From assembly GCA_022601275.1 (NCBI GenBank), contig JAHZIT010000104.1, forward strand, positions 1-64,000: a stretch of DNA of 64,000 nucleotides. The letters are read 5' to 3'. Shown here in pieces: positions 23,241-35,590 of this stretch; within the stretch, counting starts at the first letter, position 1, and each line of letters begins with the position of its first letter. The notes beneath the pieces are model-generated. The model was not told where the DNA came from. It saw only the letters and a program-made list of their open reading frames with translations, and ran no database searches. The stretch comes from Actinomycetes bacterium. Lineage in GTDB: Bacteria; Actinomycetota; Actinomycetes; Mycobacteriales; Mycobacteriaceae. The position numbers and the translations under genes were made by a program.

Positions 23241-24451
23241 TGACGCAGGACTTCACGACGGCTGTCGAAGGTACGGCCAAACCGGGCTCGGCTCTCGCCG
23301 GCGCCAATAAAGGCGAACTGTTCGCCTCGTTCGACGTCGATGCCTTCGAGGTGCCCGGCGGACGGGACGAGCTGTGGCGGTTCACTCCGCTGAAGCGGCT
23401 GCGCGGCCTGCATGACGGCACCGCACCCGCGAGCGGTAGCGCACAGATCGAGGTCGTCGAGCGCCCGGGCGTCACGGTGGAAACCGTGCGCCGCGGTGAC
23501 GAACGGCTCGGGCAGGGCGGCACTCCAACCGACCGTGTTGCCGCCCAGGCGTTTTCATCGTTCAACTCCGCGACCGTGGTGACTGTGGCACGCGAGACCG
23601 AGGTTGATGAGCCGATCGAAATAGCGATCACCGGGCCCGGTGCGGGTGCGGTGGCCTACGGGCATCTGCAGATCCGCGTTGAAGAACTGGCCCGGGCCAT
23701 CGTCGTCATCGATCTTCGGGGCAGCGGAACCTACGCCGACAACGTCGAGATCATCGTCGGTGACTCGGCCGGCCTCGGCGTCATCTGGATCGCCGACTGG
23801 GCTGACGACATGGTGCACGTCAGCGCGCACCATGCTCGGTTGGGCAAGGACGCGGTGCTCGGGCATATCAACGTCACGCTGGGTGGCGAGGTCGTCCGGA
23901 CTTCGGCGACAGTTCGTTTCACCGGTTCCGGTGGCGACGCAAAGTTGCTCGGCACCTATTTCGCCGACGACGGCCAGTTCTTCGAGTCGCGCCTGTTGGT
24001 CGACCACTCACAACCGAATTGCAAATCCGATGTGCTCTACAAAGGTGCCTTGCAGGGGGATTTGGGCTCGAACCGGCCCGACGCGCACACCGTGTGGATC
24101 GGTGACGTGTTGATCCGCGCGGAGGCCACCGGCACTGACACCTTCGAGGTGAACCGCAACCTGGTGCTCACCGACGGCGCCCGCGCTGACTCGGTGCCCA
24201 ACCTCGAGATCGAGACAGGCGAGATCGTCGGTGCCGGGCACGCCAGCGCCACCGGTCGTTTCGATGACGAGCAACTGTTCTATCTGCGCACACGGGGCAT
24301 TCCGGAAGCACAAGCCCGGCGACTGGTGGTGCGGGGCTTCTTCAACGAGATCATCGCCAAGATCGCCGTCCCGGCCGTACGTGAGCGCCTCACCGAGGCC
24401 ATCGAGCAAGAGTTGGAAAAGAACCAAATCACTGAATCGAGAAGTTCGTAG
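23240..24451 (+). CDS. sufD: Fe-S cluster assembly protein SufD
   Basis: GTG start overlapping sufB TAG; SufBD fold C-terminus GHASATGRFDDEQLFYLRTRGIPEAQARRLVVRGFFNEII. Confidence 0.96.
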   Translation: MTQDFTTAVEGTAKPGSALAGANKGELFASFDVDAFEVPGGRDELWRFTPLKRLRGLHDGTAPASGSAQIEVVERPGVTVETVRRGDERLGQGGTPTDRVAAQAFSSFNSATVVTVARETEVDEPIEIAITGPGAGAVAYGHLQIRVEELARAIVVIDLRGSGTYADNVEIIVGDSAGLGVIWIADWADDMVHVSAHHARLGKDAVLGHINVTLGGEVVRTSATVRFTGSGGDAKLLGTYFADDGQFFESRLLVDHSQPNCKSDVLYKGALQGDLGSNRPDAHTVWIGDVLIRAEATGTDTFEVNRNLVLTDGARADSVPNLEIETGEIVGAGHASATGRFDDEQLFYLRTRGIPEAQARRLVVRGFFNEIIAKIAVPAVRERLTEAIEQELEKNQITESRSS

Positions 24452-24453
24452 AC

Positions 24454-25221
24454 ATGACCACACTGGAAATCAAAGACCTACACGTCTCCGTCACCTCCGC
24501 CGATGATGTCGACATCCCGATCCTCAAGGGAGTCGACCTCACCGTGAAGTCGGGGGAGACCCACGCCGTGATGGGGCCCAACGGATCCGGCAAGTCCACT
24601 TTGTCCTACGCCATCGCGGGCCATCCCAAGTACACGGTCACCTCCGGGTCGATCACCCTCGACGGCGCCGATGTCTTGGAAATGAGCATCGATGAAAGAG
24701 CTCGGGCGGGACTCTTCTTGGCGATGCAGTACCCCATTGAGGTGCCGGGGGTGTCGATGTCGAACTTCCTGCGCACCGCCGCTACCGCGGTCCGCGGCGA
24801 GGCTCCCAAGCTTCGGCACTGGGTCAAGGAGGTCAAGGGTGCGATGGGCGACCTCGACATCGACCCGACCTTCTCCGAACGCAGTGTCAACGAAGGTTTT
24901 TCAGGTGGGGAGAAGAAGCGACACGAGATCCTGCAGTTGGGTCTTCTCAAGCCCAAGATCGCCATTCTCGACGAGACTGACTCGGGACTTGACGTCGATG
25001 CGTTGCGGGTCGTCAGCCAGGGTGTCAACCGGTACGCCGAGAGCGAGCATGGTGGCGTCTTGCTCATTACCCACTACACCCGAATCTTGCGCTACATCCA
25101 GCCCCAGTTCGTCCACGTGTTCTTCGGTGGCCGGATCATCCAGTCCGGTGGGCCTGAGTTGGCCGATGAACTCGAGGAGAACGGCTACGAGCGCTTTACC
25201 CAGGCTGCACCGGCCTCTTAG
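24454..25221 (+). CDS. sufC: Fe-S assembly ATPase SufC
   Basis: Walker A GPNGSGKSTLSYAIAGHP, FSGGEKKRHEILQL, ILDETDSGLDVDALR. Confidence 0.97.
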   Translation: MTTLEIKDLHVSVTSADDVDIPILKGVDLTVKSGETHAVMGPNGSGKSTLSYAIAGHPKYTVTSGSITLDGADVLEMSIDERARAGLFLAMQYPIEVPGVSMSNFLRTAATAVRGEAPKLRHWVKEVKGAMGDLDIDPTFSERSVNEGFSGGEKKRHEILQLGLLKPKIAILDETDSGLDVDALRVVSQGVNRYAESEHGGVLLITHYTRILRYIQPQFVHVFFGGRIIQSGGPELADELEENGYERFTQAAPAS

Positions 25222-26969
<1,748 letters not shown>

Positions 26970-26995
<26 letters not shown>

Positions 26996-27317
26996 CGAGA
27001 TGCTCGAGGATCTCGAGGAGGCCATGCGCGATGTGGTCGACCCCGAGTTGGGCATCAACGTGGTCGACCTGGGCTTGGTCTATGGACTGAACATAGAACA
27101 GGCCGACACGGGCGCGGTGGCGCTGATTGATATGACGCTGACGTCGGCTGCCTGCCCGCTGACCGATGTGATCGAGGATCAGTCGCGTAGCGCACTAGTG
27201 GGTACCGGTCTGGTGAACGACATCAAGATCAACTGGGTGTGGAATCCGCCGTGGGGTCCGGACAAGATCACCGACGACGGACGCGAACAGCTCAGAGCCC
27301 TCGGGTTCACTGTTTAG
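26970..27317 (+). CDS. sufT: SufT-like DUF59/MIP18 family protein
   Basis: DVVDPELGINVVDLGLVYGL, MTLTSAACPLTDVIEDQ, NWVWNPPWGPDKIT. Confidence 0.93.
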
Positions 27318-27341
27318 AGCGGCCACGTTAGAGCGGCCAGG
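27314..27341 (+). repeat. 14-bp tandem duplication spanning sufT stop codon
   Basis: ttagagcggccacg / ttagagcggccagg; TAG stop at 27315-27317 lies in the first copy. Confidence 0.8.
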
Positions 27342-27603
27342 GCCGGGCGTCGCCCCTCGAAGGACGACTTCGTCGGCAGCGGAACCAGGGTGGGCTTGAG
27401 CTTCTGATTGTTCACATGGTTTGTCGCATGGCTGGTCGCAGCGGGCTGGCCCCCTGACGGATTGACATCGGCCGGGCAGTGGGCACCCGCGTGATTACCG
27501 CACGACGTTCACCCACTGGCCACTACAGTTGATGAGGAAGCGGACGGGGAAACGGACCGGAACCCACCAACTCCGAACCGCATGGGCGGGAGAAGTTGCA
27601 TTC

Positions 27604-28320
27604 GTGAGTGACATCGATCTTGACTACACAGGTCTTCGGGCACTGTTCATCAACTGCACGCTGAAGCGTTCACCAGAAACCAGCCACACCGACGGTCTCA
27701 TCGGAATCAGCGCCGGGATCATGGGCAAGCACGGCATCGCGGTCGACGTCGTCCGTGCGGTCGATCACGACATCGCCACCGGTGTTTGGCCCGACATGCG
27801 CGAGCACGGGTGGGAATCAGACGACTGGCCGGCAATCTTCGAGAAGGTTCTTGCTGCCGACATTCTGGTGCTCGCCGGCCCGATCTGGCTGGGTGACAAC
27901 AGTTCGGTGATGAAGAAGGTGCATGAGCGGCTCTACGGGGGCTCGCACCTGCTCAACGAAGCGGGTCAGTACCTGTATTACGGCCGGGTCGGCGGCTGCC
28001 TCATCACCGGAAACGAAGACGGCGTCAAGCATTGCGCCCAGAACGTGTTGTACACCCTTCAGCACATCGGCTACACCATCCCGCCGCAGGCCGACGCCGG
28101 CTGGATCGGCGAGGCAGGTCCGGGACCGTCTTACCTGGATCCCGGGTCGGGTGGACCGGAGAACGATTTCGTCAACCGCAACACCACGTTCATGACGTGG
28201 AACTTGATGCACTTGGCCCGCATGTTGAAGGTCGCAGGTGGTGTCCCCGCATACGGCAACCTCCGGTCAGGATGGGATGCGGGCTGTCGGTATGACTTCG
28301 CCAATCCCGAGTACCGGTGA
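27604..28320 (+). CDS. NADPH-dependent FMN reductase/flavodoxin-fold protein
   Basis: LRALFINCTLKRSPETSHTDGLI, VLAGPIWLGDNSSVMKKVHERL, GKVGGCLITGNEDG-like segment (GRVGGCLITGNEDGVKH); GTG start. Confidence 0.8.
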   Translation: MSDIDLDYTGLRALFINCTLKRSPETSHTDGLIGISAGIMGKHGIAVDVVRAVDHDIATGVWPDMREHGWESDDWPAIFEKVLAADILVLAGPIWLGDNSSVMKKVHERLYGGSHLLNEAGQYLYYGRVGGCLITGNEDGVKHCAQNVLYTLQHIGYTIPPQADAGWIGEAGPGPSYLDPGSGGPENDFVNRNTTFMTWNLMHLARMLKVAGGVPAYGNLRSGWDAGCRYDFANPEYR

Positions 28321-28360
28321 GCCTGGGAACACCGCGGCGCCGAAGCGCGTTGAGATTTGC

Positions 28361-28735
28361 GTGGCTACCAGAGACCTGACCGCCGAAGAGTTCAATGACA
28401 CCATCAGCGCCAACGACATCGTGCTCGTCGATTTCTGGGCGACGTGGTGCGGGCCGTGTCGGCAGTTCGCCCCGACCTTCGCTGCCTCCTCGGAAAAGCA
28501 TCCCGACGTCGTCTACGCCAAGGTCGACACCGAGGCCGAGCAGGAGCTCGCCGCGGCGGCCGATATCCGCTCCATTCCCACCCTGATGGCCTTTAAGAAG
28601 GGCAAGTTGGTGTTCAACCAAGCGGGGGCGCTACCCCCGGCCGGGCTGGAAGATTTGGTGGTGAAGATCAAGGAGTTCGACGTCGACGCCGCGATCGCGG
28701 CGCAAGGCGATGGGCAGGCACCCGGCCAGAGGTAA
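28361..28735 (+). CDS. Thioredoxin
   Basis: VLVDFWATWCGPCRQFAPTF, KVDTEAEQELAAAADIRSIPTLMAFKKG. Confidence 0.93.
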   Translation: MATRDLTAEEFNDTISANDIVLVDFWATWCGPCRQFAPTFAASSEKHPDVVYAKVDTEAEQELAAAADIRSIPTLMAFKKGKLVFNQAGALPPAGLEDLVVKIKEFDVDAAIAAQGDGQAPGQR

Positions 28736-28766
28736 CGGCTGACACCGCGCCCGATACCGTGCAGGC

Positions 28767-29597
28767 GTGAGCCCGCAAGACCCCTTTGAGTTCGTTCTGG
28801 TGGACCGGCGTCGTCCACATGTCGCCCTGGTGACGCTCAACCGGCCCGAGCGGATGAACTCGATGGCCTTCGATGTGATGGTGCCGTTGAAGACGGTTCT
28901 CGATGAACTGAACTCGGACAACACGGTGCGCGCCATCGTGCTGACCGGGGCGGGGCGCGGATTCTCATCGGGTGCCGATCACAGATCGGCCGGTTCGGTG
29001 CCGCATGTGGACGGCCTGACCAGGCCGACATACGCGTTGCGCTCGATGGAGGTGCTCGACGAGGTCATTCTCGCCCTGCGCAAGATGCACCAGCCGGTGA
29101 TTGCCGCGGTGAACGGAGCAGCGATCGGTGGGGGCCTGTGCCTGGCGCTCGCCTGTGATATTCGCCTCGCATCAACTGACGCCTATTTTCGTGCAGCGGG
29201 CATCAACAACGGCCTGACCGCCAGCGAGTTGGGCCTGTCCTTTCTGTTGCCGCGCGCCATCGGCACGTCGCGCGCCTTCGAATTGATGTTGACCGGGCGC
29301 GATATGGCCGCCGCCGAAGCCGAACGAATCGGCCTGGTGTCGCGCGCGGTCCCGCCGGTCGAGCTGCTCGACTGTTGCCTGGAGATGGCCGAGCGGATTG
29401 CGACGTTCTCCCGGCCGGGGATCGAATTGACCAAACGGACCCTGTGGAGTGGACTGGACGCCACTAGCCTGGAAGGGCACATGCAGGCCGAGGGTCTGGG
29501 TCAGCTTTACCTACGTTTGCTCACCGGCAACTTCGAAGAAGCGGTCGCAGCGCGCGCTCAGGGGCGAGCCCCGGTCTTCACCGACGACAAACCATAG
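28767..29597 (+). CDS. Enoyl-CoA hydratase/isomerase family protein
   Basis: VALVTLNRPERMNSMAFD, LTGAGRGFSSGADHR, VNGAAIGGGLCLALACDIRLAS. Confidence 0.93.
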   Translation: MSPQDPFEFVLVDRRRPHVALVTLNRPERMNSMAFDVMVPLKTVLDELNSDNTVRAIVLTGAGRGFSSGADHRSAGSVPHVDGLTRPTYALRSMEVLDEVILALRKMHQPVIAAVNGAAIGGGLCLALACDIRLASTDAYFRAAGINNGLTASELGLSFLLPRAIGTSRAFELMLTGRDMAAAEAERIGLVSRAVPPVELLDCCLEMAERIATFSRPGIELTKRTLWSGLDATSLEGHMQAEGLGQLYLRLLTGNFEEAVAARAQGRAPVFTDDKP

Positions 29598-29608
29598 GGG
29601 CGCGCAGC

Positions 29609-31246
29609 GTGATCACCGCAACGGACCTGGAGGTCCGCGCCGGGGCGCGCACATTGCTCTCCGTCGAGGGTGCTGCGCTTCGCATTCAGCCCGGCGACCG
29701 CATCGGTCTTGTCGGTCGCAACGGAGCCGGTAAGACCACCACCATGCGGATTCTCGCGGGGGAGGGCGAGCCCTATGCCGGAACGGTCACCCGGACCGGT
29801 GAAATCGGTTATCTGCCGCAGGACCCCAGAGAAGGCGACCTCGACATGCTGGCTCGGGACCGAGTGCTCTCGGCGCGCGGTCTGGACACTTTGCTCGCCG
29901 ACTTGGAGAAGCAGCAGGCGTTGATGGCTGAAGTGGCTGATGATTCCGCCCGCGACAAGGCGGTCCGCCGCTATGGACAGCTCGAGGAGAGGTTCGCCGC
30001 CCTCGGCGGGTATGCCGCCGAGAGTGAGGCCAGCCGCATCTGCGCCAGCCTCGGCCTGCCAGAGCGCGTTCTGACCCAGTCGCTGCGGACACTTTCCGGT
30101 GGTCAGCGCCGCCGGGTTGAGCTCAGCCGCATCCTGTTCGCCGCCTCGGAAGGTCACGGTGCCGGACCAAACTCGGGTACTACGCTGCTGCTCGACGAAC
30201 CGACCAATCACCTCGACGCCGACTCAATCGGCTGGCTGCGCGCCTTTTTGCACAACCACACCGGCGGGCTGGTCGTGATCAGCCACAACGTCGATCTCCT
30301 CTCCGACATCGTCAACCGAGTGTGGTTCCTCGACGCGGTCCGCGGTGAGGCCGACGTCTACAACATGGGGTGGCAGAAGTACCTCGATGCCCGCGCCACC
30401 GATGAGCAGCGGCGCCGTCGCGAGCGGGCCAACGCAGAACGCAAGGCCGCTGCGCTGCGCACGCAGGCTGCAAAGATGGGCGCCAAGGCCACCAAAGCAG
30501 TTGCTGCTCAGAATATGCTGCGGCGTGCCGAACGCATGATGGCGGCACTCGACGAAGATCGGGTGGCCGACAAGGTAGCGCGCATCAAGTTCCCGACGCC
30601 GGCTCCGTGCGGGCGAACTCCGTTGGTCGCCAAGGGGCTCACGAAGAACTACGGATCCCTCGAGGTGTTCACCGGCGTCGATCTCGCGATTGACCGTGGG
30701 TCGCGTGTTGTGGTGCTCGGACTCAACGGTGCGGGCAAGACAACCTTGTTGCGGCTGCTTGCCGGAACGGAGAGCTCCGATGCGGGAGGACTGGAGCCCG
30801 GTCACGGCTGCAAGATCGGCTACTTCGCCCAGGAGCACGACACCCTCGATGACAACGCGACGGTATGGGAGAACATCCGTCACGCCGCTCCAGACACCGG
30901 TGAGCAGGACCTTCGTGGTCTGCTGGGCGCGTTCATGTTCTCCGGTGCGCAGCTCGACCAGCCTGCGGGCACGCTGTCGGGAGGCGAGAAAACCCGGCTG
31001 GCGCTGGCTGGGCTCGTGGCCTCCACCGCGAATGTGTTGCTGCTCGACGAACCCACCAACAATCTCGATCCCGCCTCTCGCGAACAGGTCCTGGACGCCT
31101 TGCGCAGTTACCTGGGAGCCGTGGTGCTGGTGACCCATGATCCGGGGGCGGCCGAGGCGCTGAATCCGCAGCGGGTTGTGCTGCTGCCGGACGGCACCGA
31201 GGATTTCTGGTCAGACGAATACCGCGACCTCATCGAGCTGGCCTGA
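29609..31246 (+). CDS. ABC-F family ATPase (duplicated ATP-binding domains)
   Basis: Two Walker A (GRNGAGKTTTMRIL, GLNGAGKTTLLRLL), two signatures (LSGGQRRRVELSR, LSGGEKTRLALAG), no TM segments. Confidence 0.92.
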   Translation: MITATDLEVRAGARTLLSVEGAALRIQPGDRIGLVGRNGAGKTTTMRILAGEGEPYAGTVTRTGEIGYLPQDPREGDLDMLARDRVLSARGLDTLLADLEKQQALMAEVADDSARDKAVRRYGQLEERFAALGGYAAESEASRICASLGLPERVLTQSLRTLSGGQRRRVELSRILFAASEGHGAGPNSGTTLLLDEPTNHLDADSIGWLRAFLHNHTGGLVVISHNVDLLSDIVNRVWFLDAVRGEADVYNMGWQKYLDARATDEQRRRRERANAERKAAALRTQAAKMGAKATKAVAAQNMLRRAERMMAALDEDRVADKVARIKFPTPAPCGRTPLVAKGLTKNYGSLEVFTGVDLAIDRGSRVVVLGLNGAGKTTLLRLLAGTESSDAGGLEPGHGCKIGYFAQEHDTLDDNATVWENIRHAAPDTGEQDLRGLLGAFMFSGAQLDQPAGTLSGGEKTRLALAGLVASTANVLLLDEPTNNLDPASREQVLDALRSYLGAVVLVTHDPGAAEALNPQRVVLLPDGTEDFWSDEYRDLIELA

Positions 31247-31250
31247 CGGC

Positions 31251-31814
31251 CTACCCCTGTCGCAGCGACGCCTCTACGAGGTCCAGTGCGGCACTGAGCC
31301 TTTCCGGTTCGTCTCCAGAAGCCAGCCGCGCCACCAACCCGTCGAGAACCAGCTCGAGGTAGGTGCGCAGCACCTGGTCGGGCACGTCCTCGCGAAGTCG
31401 CCCGGCCTGTTTCTGGCGCCGCAGACGTTCCGCGGTGGCCGCCGACAACTCGGCGGACCGCGCGGCCCACTCGCGGCTGAACGCGGGATCGTTACGGAGC
31501 TTGCGCGCAATCTCCAAGCGAGTCGCCAGCCAGTCGAATTGCTCTGGTGCGGCGAGCATGTCACGCATCACCTGAATCAGGCCCTCACGCGTGGCCACCT
31601 CGGCCATCCGTTCGGCGTCCTCGCGCGCCAGTTCGAAGAACAGCGTGTCCTTGTCGCGGAAGTGATGGAAGATCGCGCCGCGCGACAGCCCGATCGTCTG
31701 CTCGAGGCGGCGCACGGTGGCCCTGTCGTAGCCGTACTCGGCAAAGCATCGCCGAGCGCCGTCGAGGATCTGGCGCCGACGCGCCGTCAGGTGATCGTGG
31801 GTTACCCGCGGCAT
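31251..31814 (-). CDS. TetR-family transcriptional regulator (downstream of acn)
   Basis: RRQILDGARRCFAEYGYDRATVRRLEQTIGLSRGAIFHHFRDKDTLFFEL is a TetR HTH. Confidence 0.93.
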   Translation of the reverse strand: MPRVTHDHLTARRRQILDGARRCFAEYGYDRATVRRLEQTIGLSRGAIFHHFRDKDTLFFELAREDAERMAEVATREGLIQVMRDMLAAPEQFDWLATRLEIARKLRNDPAFSREWAARSAELSAATAERLRRQKQAGRLREDVPDQVLRTYLELVLDGLVARLASGDEPERLSAALDLVEASLRQG

Positions 31815-31828
31815 GTCACGCTGCTAGG

Positions 31829-31924
31829 TGCCACTTCTGCGACCTGCCACTTCTGCGACCTGGCACTTCTGCGACCTGGCACTTCTGCGACCTGGCACTT
31901 CTGCGACCTGGCACTTCTGGGGCC
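31829..31924. repeat. 16-bp tandem repeat array, 5 full + 1 partial units
   Basis: TG(C/G)CACTTCTGCGACC at 31829, 31845, 31861, 31877, 31893 and degenerate at 31909; lies between acn stop and tetR start. Confidence 0.95.
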
Positions 31925-31935
31925 GGGCACCCTGG

Positions 31936-34779
31936 CTATGTCTTGAGCATGTTGCGCAAGACGTACTGCAGGATGCCGCCGTTGCGGTAATAATCGGCCT
32001 CACCAGGGGTATCGATACGTACGACGGCATCGAACTCGGTGCGAGACCCATCCTGTTTGGTGGCGGTCACCCGGACGGTCCTGGGCGTCTTGCCGCTGTT
32101 GAGTTCGGTGATGCCGGTGATGTCGTAGACCTCGGTGCCGTCCAGCTTCAACGACGCCGCGGACTCCCCGGCCGGGAACTGCAGGGGGATGACACCCATA
32201 CCGATCAGGTTCGATCGGTGGATCCGCTCGAACGACTCGGTGATCACCGCACGGACACCGAGCAGGCTGGTTCCCTTGGCCGCCCAGTCCCGTGAGGAGC
32301 CTGAGCCGTATTCCTTGCCGCCCAGCACGACCAGCGGGATGCCCTGCGCCGCGTAATTCTGCGCCGCGTCGTAGATGAATGCCTGCGGGGCCTCGCCGCC
32401 ATCGGCGGCCTGGGTGAAGTCGCGGGTATAGCCGCCGGACACATCGTCGAGCAATTGGTTGCGCAGCCGGATGTTCGCGAACGTGCCACGAATCATCACC
32501 TCGTGGTTTCCCCGCCGCGAGCCATACGAGTTGTAGTCCTTGCGCTGAACACCGTTGGACTCCAGGTATTGCGCGGCCGGCGTGCCCGACTTGATGTTGC
32601 CGGCCGGGCTTATGTGGTCGGTGGTCACCGAATCCCCCAGCAGTGCGAGCACTCGGGCGCCACTGATATCGCTGACCGGATTCGGCTCGGCGGGCATGCC
32701 GTCGAAGAACGGGGGTTTGCGCACGTAGGTCGAGTTCGCATCCCAATCGAAGGTCTTGCCATCCGGGGTTGGCAGCGACCGCCAGCGCTCGTCGCCCTTG
32801 AAGACATCGGCGTAATTCTTCGAGAACATCTCCTGGTTGATCGAGCTGGCTATGACATCGGAGATCTCCTTCTGCGACGGCCAGATGTCCTTGAGGAACA
32901 CATCGGCGCCTGCGGTGTCCTTGCCCAGTGGCTCGGTCTCGAAGTCGAAGTCCATCGTTCCGGCCAGCGCGTACGCGATGACAAGGGGGGGCGAGGCAAG
33001 GTAGTTCATCTTGACGTCGGGGGAGATCCGGCCCTCGAAGTTGCGGTTACCGGACAGCACCGCCGTCACCGACAGGTCGCTCTCGTTGACCGCTTTCGAG
33101 ATTTCCTCGGGCAGCGGTCCGGTGTTGCCGATGCACGTCGTGCAGCCGTATCCGACCAAGAAGAAGCCGAGCTTCTCCAGGTAGGGCCAAACGCCGGCCT
33201 TGTCGTAGTAGTCGCTGACCACCTGGGATCCCGGCGCCATCGAGGTCTTGACCCACGGCTTGGAGGTCAGCCCTTTGTCGACGGCGTTCTTCGCCAGCAA
33301 TGCGGCGCCGAGCATCACCGAGGGGTTGGAGGTGTTGGTGCACGACGTGATCGCCGCGACGACCACCGCACCATGATCGAGCACAAAGTCGCCGCGCGCT
33401 TCGGATGTCACCGGCACCGGCTTACTGGGCCTGCCGTGTGCTCCGTTGGCCGCGCTGGGCCGGACATCAACTGCGTCTTCCTCGGCAAAGGACAGGGCCA
33501 CCGAATCGCTGGCCGGGAAGGACTCGTCGACAGCCTCGTCCAGGTTGGTCTGAACCGAGCTCTCCGCCTCCCCGTCCACGTAGTTGTGAATTTCTTTGCG
33601 GAACGCCGATTTGGCGTCTGACAGCTGAATCCGGTCCTGCGGGCGCTTGGGCCCGGCTATCGAGGGCACCACGTCGCCGAGGTCGAGTTCGAGATACTCG
33701 GAGTAGACGGGTTCTTTGTTCGCGTCATGCCACATGCCCTGTGCTTTGGCGTAGGCCTCGACCAGTGCCAGCTGATCATCATCGCGCCCGGTCAGTCGCA
33801 AGTAGTCGATAGTCACCTCGTCGATCGGGAAAATAGCTGCGGTGGAACCGAACTCGGGGCTCATGTTGCCAAGCGTGGCGCGGTTGGCCAGCGGCACCTC
33901 GGCCACGCCCGCGCCGTAGAACTCGACGAACTTGCCGACGACGCCGTGCTTGCGCAGCATCTCGGTCACGGTGAGCACCACGTCGGTGGCCGTCACACCC
34001 GGCTTGATCTCGCCGCTGAGCTTGAAGCCGACGACGCGTGGGATCAGCATGGACACCGGCTGACCCAGCATCGCCGCCTCAGCTTCGATGCCACCCACGC
34101 CCCAGCCGAGCACGCCGAGGCCGTTGACCATGGTGGTGTGGCTGTCGGTGCCGACGCAGGTGTCCGGGTAGGCGGTGTTGGTGCCGTTGACATCGCGGAC
34201 CATCACGGTGCGGGCCAGGTACTCGATATTGACCTGGTGCACGATGCCGGTGCCGGGTGGCACCACCTTGAAATCATCGAAAGCGCCCTGGCCCCAGCGC
34301 AGAAACTGATAGCGCTCACCGTTGCGTTCGTACTCGATGTCCACATTTCGTTCGAACGCGTCGCGGCGGCCGAATACATCGACGATCACCGAGTGGTCGA
34401 TCACCATCTCAGCGGGTGCCAGTGGGTTGACCTTGTCGGGGTCGCCGCCGAGGTCACCGATCGCTTCTCGCATGGTTGCCAGGTCCACGATGCAGGGCAC
34501 GCCGGTGAAGTCCTGCATCACGACGCGCGCCGGAGTGAACTGGATTTCGATGCTCGGGTCTGCGGATGGATCCCAGGCCGCGATCGCCTCGATGTGATCC
34601 CCGGTGATGTTGGCGCCGTCCTCGCAGCGCAGCAGGTTTTCGGCGAGGACCTTGAGACTGTAGGGAAGCCTCTCTGTGCCGGGGACCGCGTCGAGTCGAT
34701 AGATCTCGTAGCTGTTGTCACCGACCTCGAGTGTGTCGCGCGCTCCGAATGAGTTCAGGGATGAATTCTTGCTGCTCAC
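31936..34779 (-). CDS. acn: Aconitate hydratase A
   Basis: [87 protein letters not shown]; alternative ATG at 34800. Confidence 0.97.
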   Translation of the reverse strand: MSSKNSSLNSFGARDTLEVGDNSYEIYRLDAVPGTERLPYSLKVLAENLLRCEDGANITGDHIEAIAAWDPSADPSIEIQFTPARVVMQDFTGVPCIVDLATMREAIGDLGGDPDKVNPLAPAEMVIDHSVIVDVFGRRDAFERNVDIEYERNGERYQFLRWGQGAFDDFKVVPPGTGIVHQVNIEYLARTVMVRDVNGTNTAYPDTCVGTDSHTTMVNGLGVLGWGVGGIEAEAAMLGQPVSMLIPRVVGFKLSGEIKPGVTATDVVLTVTEMLRKHGVVGKFVEFYGAGVAEVPLANRATLGNMSPEFGSTAAIFPIDEVTIDYLRLTGRDDDQLALVEAYAKAQGMWHDANKEPVYSEYLELDLGDVVPSIAGPKRPQDRIQLSDAKSAFRKEIHNYVDGEAESSVQTNLDEAVDESFPASDSVALSFAEEDAVDVRPSAANGAHGRPSKPVPVTSEARGDFVLDHGAVVVAAITSCTNTSNPSVMLGAALLAKNAVDKGLTSKPWVKTSMAPGSQVVSDYYDKAGVWPYLEKLGFFLVGYGCTTCIGNTGPLPEEISKAVNESDLSVTAVLSGNRNFEGRISPDVKMNYLASPPLVIAYALAGTMDFDFETEPLGKDTAGADVFLKDIWPSQKEISDVIASSINQEMFSKNYADVFKGDERWRSLPTPDGKTFDWDANSTYVRKPPFFDGMPAEPNPVSDISGARVLALLGDSVTTDHISPAGNIKSGTPAAQYLESNGVQRKDYNSYGSRRGNHEVMIRGTFANIRLRNQLLDDVSGGYTRDFTQAADGGEAPQAFIYDAAQNYAAQGIPLVVLGGKEYGSGSSRDWAAKGTSLLGVRAVITESFERIHRSNLIGMGVIPLQFPAGESAASLKLDGTEVYDITGITELNSGKTPRTVRVTATKQDGSRTEFDAVVRIDTPGEADYYRNGGILQYVLRNMLKT

Positions 34780-34829
34780 ATCAGCTCCCGGCTTGATCAT
34801 CGCCGCGACGGGCTGTGTCGGCGGCGCTC

Positions 34830-34866
34830 GTTATCGTGACAGTACGCATGTCCTGCAAGGCAGGAC
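34830..34866 (-). promoter_or_regulatory. Candidate acn promoter with palindromic operator
   Basis: Minus strand: TTGCAG - 17 bp - GATAAC; perfect inverted repeat GTCCTGC-AAG-GCAGGAC at 34850-34866 covers the -35. Confidence 0.55.
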
Positions 34867-34994
34867 GGTTATTTCGGGTGATCCCATTCCAGTCTTGTCC
34901 TCCAGTGCGCGCGTCGCCACCCCCATGGGGACACGTGGGAAAAAAGTCGTGTCGCCGCTGCCGCGGCTTACCGGCGGTCGCGTACCGTGCTGCT

Positions 34995-35570
34995 GTGACC
35001 GGACCGCACTCCATCCCTCTCCAGATCCCTTCCCAGGTCCCTCTCCAGGTCCCGTTCGCTCCGTCCTACATCCCCCCGGAAATCGACATGGAGCAGGTGA
35101 TTGCCGACGTGGCGGACGACGGGGTCAGCGTGCCGCCCGCCGCTCAGGGCGATGTGCCGGCGCTGCGCCAGGTCGTCGAGCAAGCCCAGAGTGAAGGGGT
35201 CGATCTCAAGATCGTCGTCATCGAACTCAATCCGCCGACAGAAATGCCGCTGCGGGACATCGCCACCGAGGTCGGTGCGGCGAACCCGGGCGCCACCGTA
35301 TTGGCGATGAGTCCGTCCTTCGCCGGCACCTACAGTCCGGTCTTCGACCGGGTGACGCTGGAAGCCGGTCAGGATCTGGCCAAGACCGGCAACTCGGTGC
35401 AAAGCTCGCAGAATTTCCTCGGTGAGTTGACGACCAGCCACTTTCCGTGGACGCCATTCACCATTGTGCTCGTTTTAGCGGTGGCAGTCGCGGCGGTCAG
35501 CGTCCGATTGTTGCAGGTAATCGGCAAACGGGCTGAGGTTCCAGATACGGCGCTCAGCAGCTCCGATTAA
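34995..35570 (+). CDS. Conserved actinobacterial membrane protein (single C-terminal TM), Rv1476-like
   Basis: IPPEIDMEQVIADVADDGVSVPP..., C-terminal PFTIVLVLAVAVAAVSVRLLQVIG; sits between acn and ripA. Confidence 0.78.
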   Translation: MTGPHSIPLQIPSQVPLQVPFAPSYIPPEIDMEQVIADVADDGVSVPPAAQGDVPALRQVVEQAQSEGVDLKIVVIELNPPTEMPLRDIATEVGAANPGATVLAMSPSFAGTYSPVFDRVTLEAGQDLAKTGNSVQSSQNFLGELTTSHFPWTPFTIVLVLAVAVAAVSVRLLQVIGKRAEVPDTALSSSD

Positions 35571-35590
35571 CCCTCTGTTCGCTCTTCCGC

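Noticed and set aside
31829-31924. Tandem array considered as a CRISPR
   Set aside because: Units are contiguous 16-bp repeats without unique spacers and no cas genes nearby.
31176-31990. ORFs reading through the 16-bp array (e.g. ...SATWHFCDLALLRPG...)
   Set aside because: Produced by a non-multiple-of-3 repeat without stops; overlap tetR antisense; no independent coding evidence.
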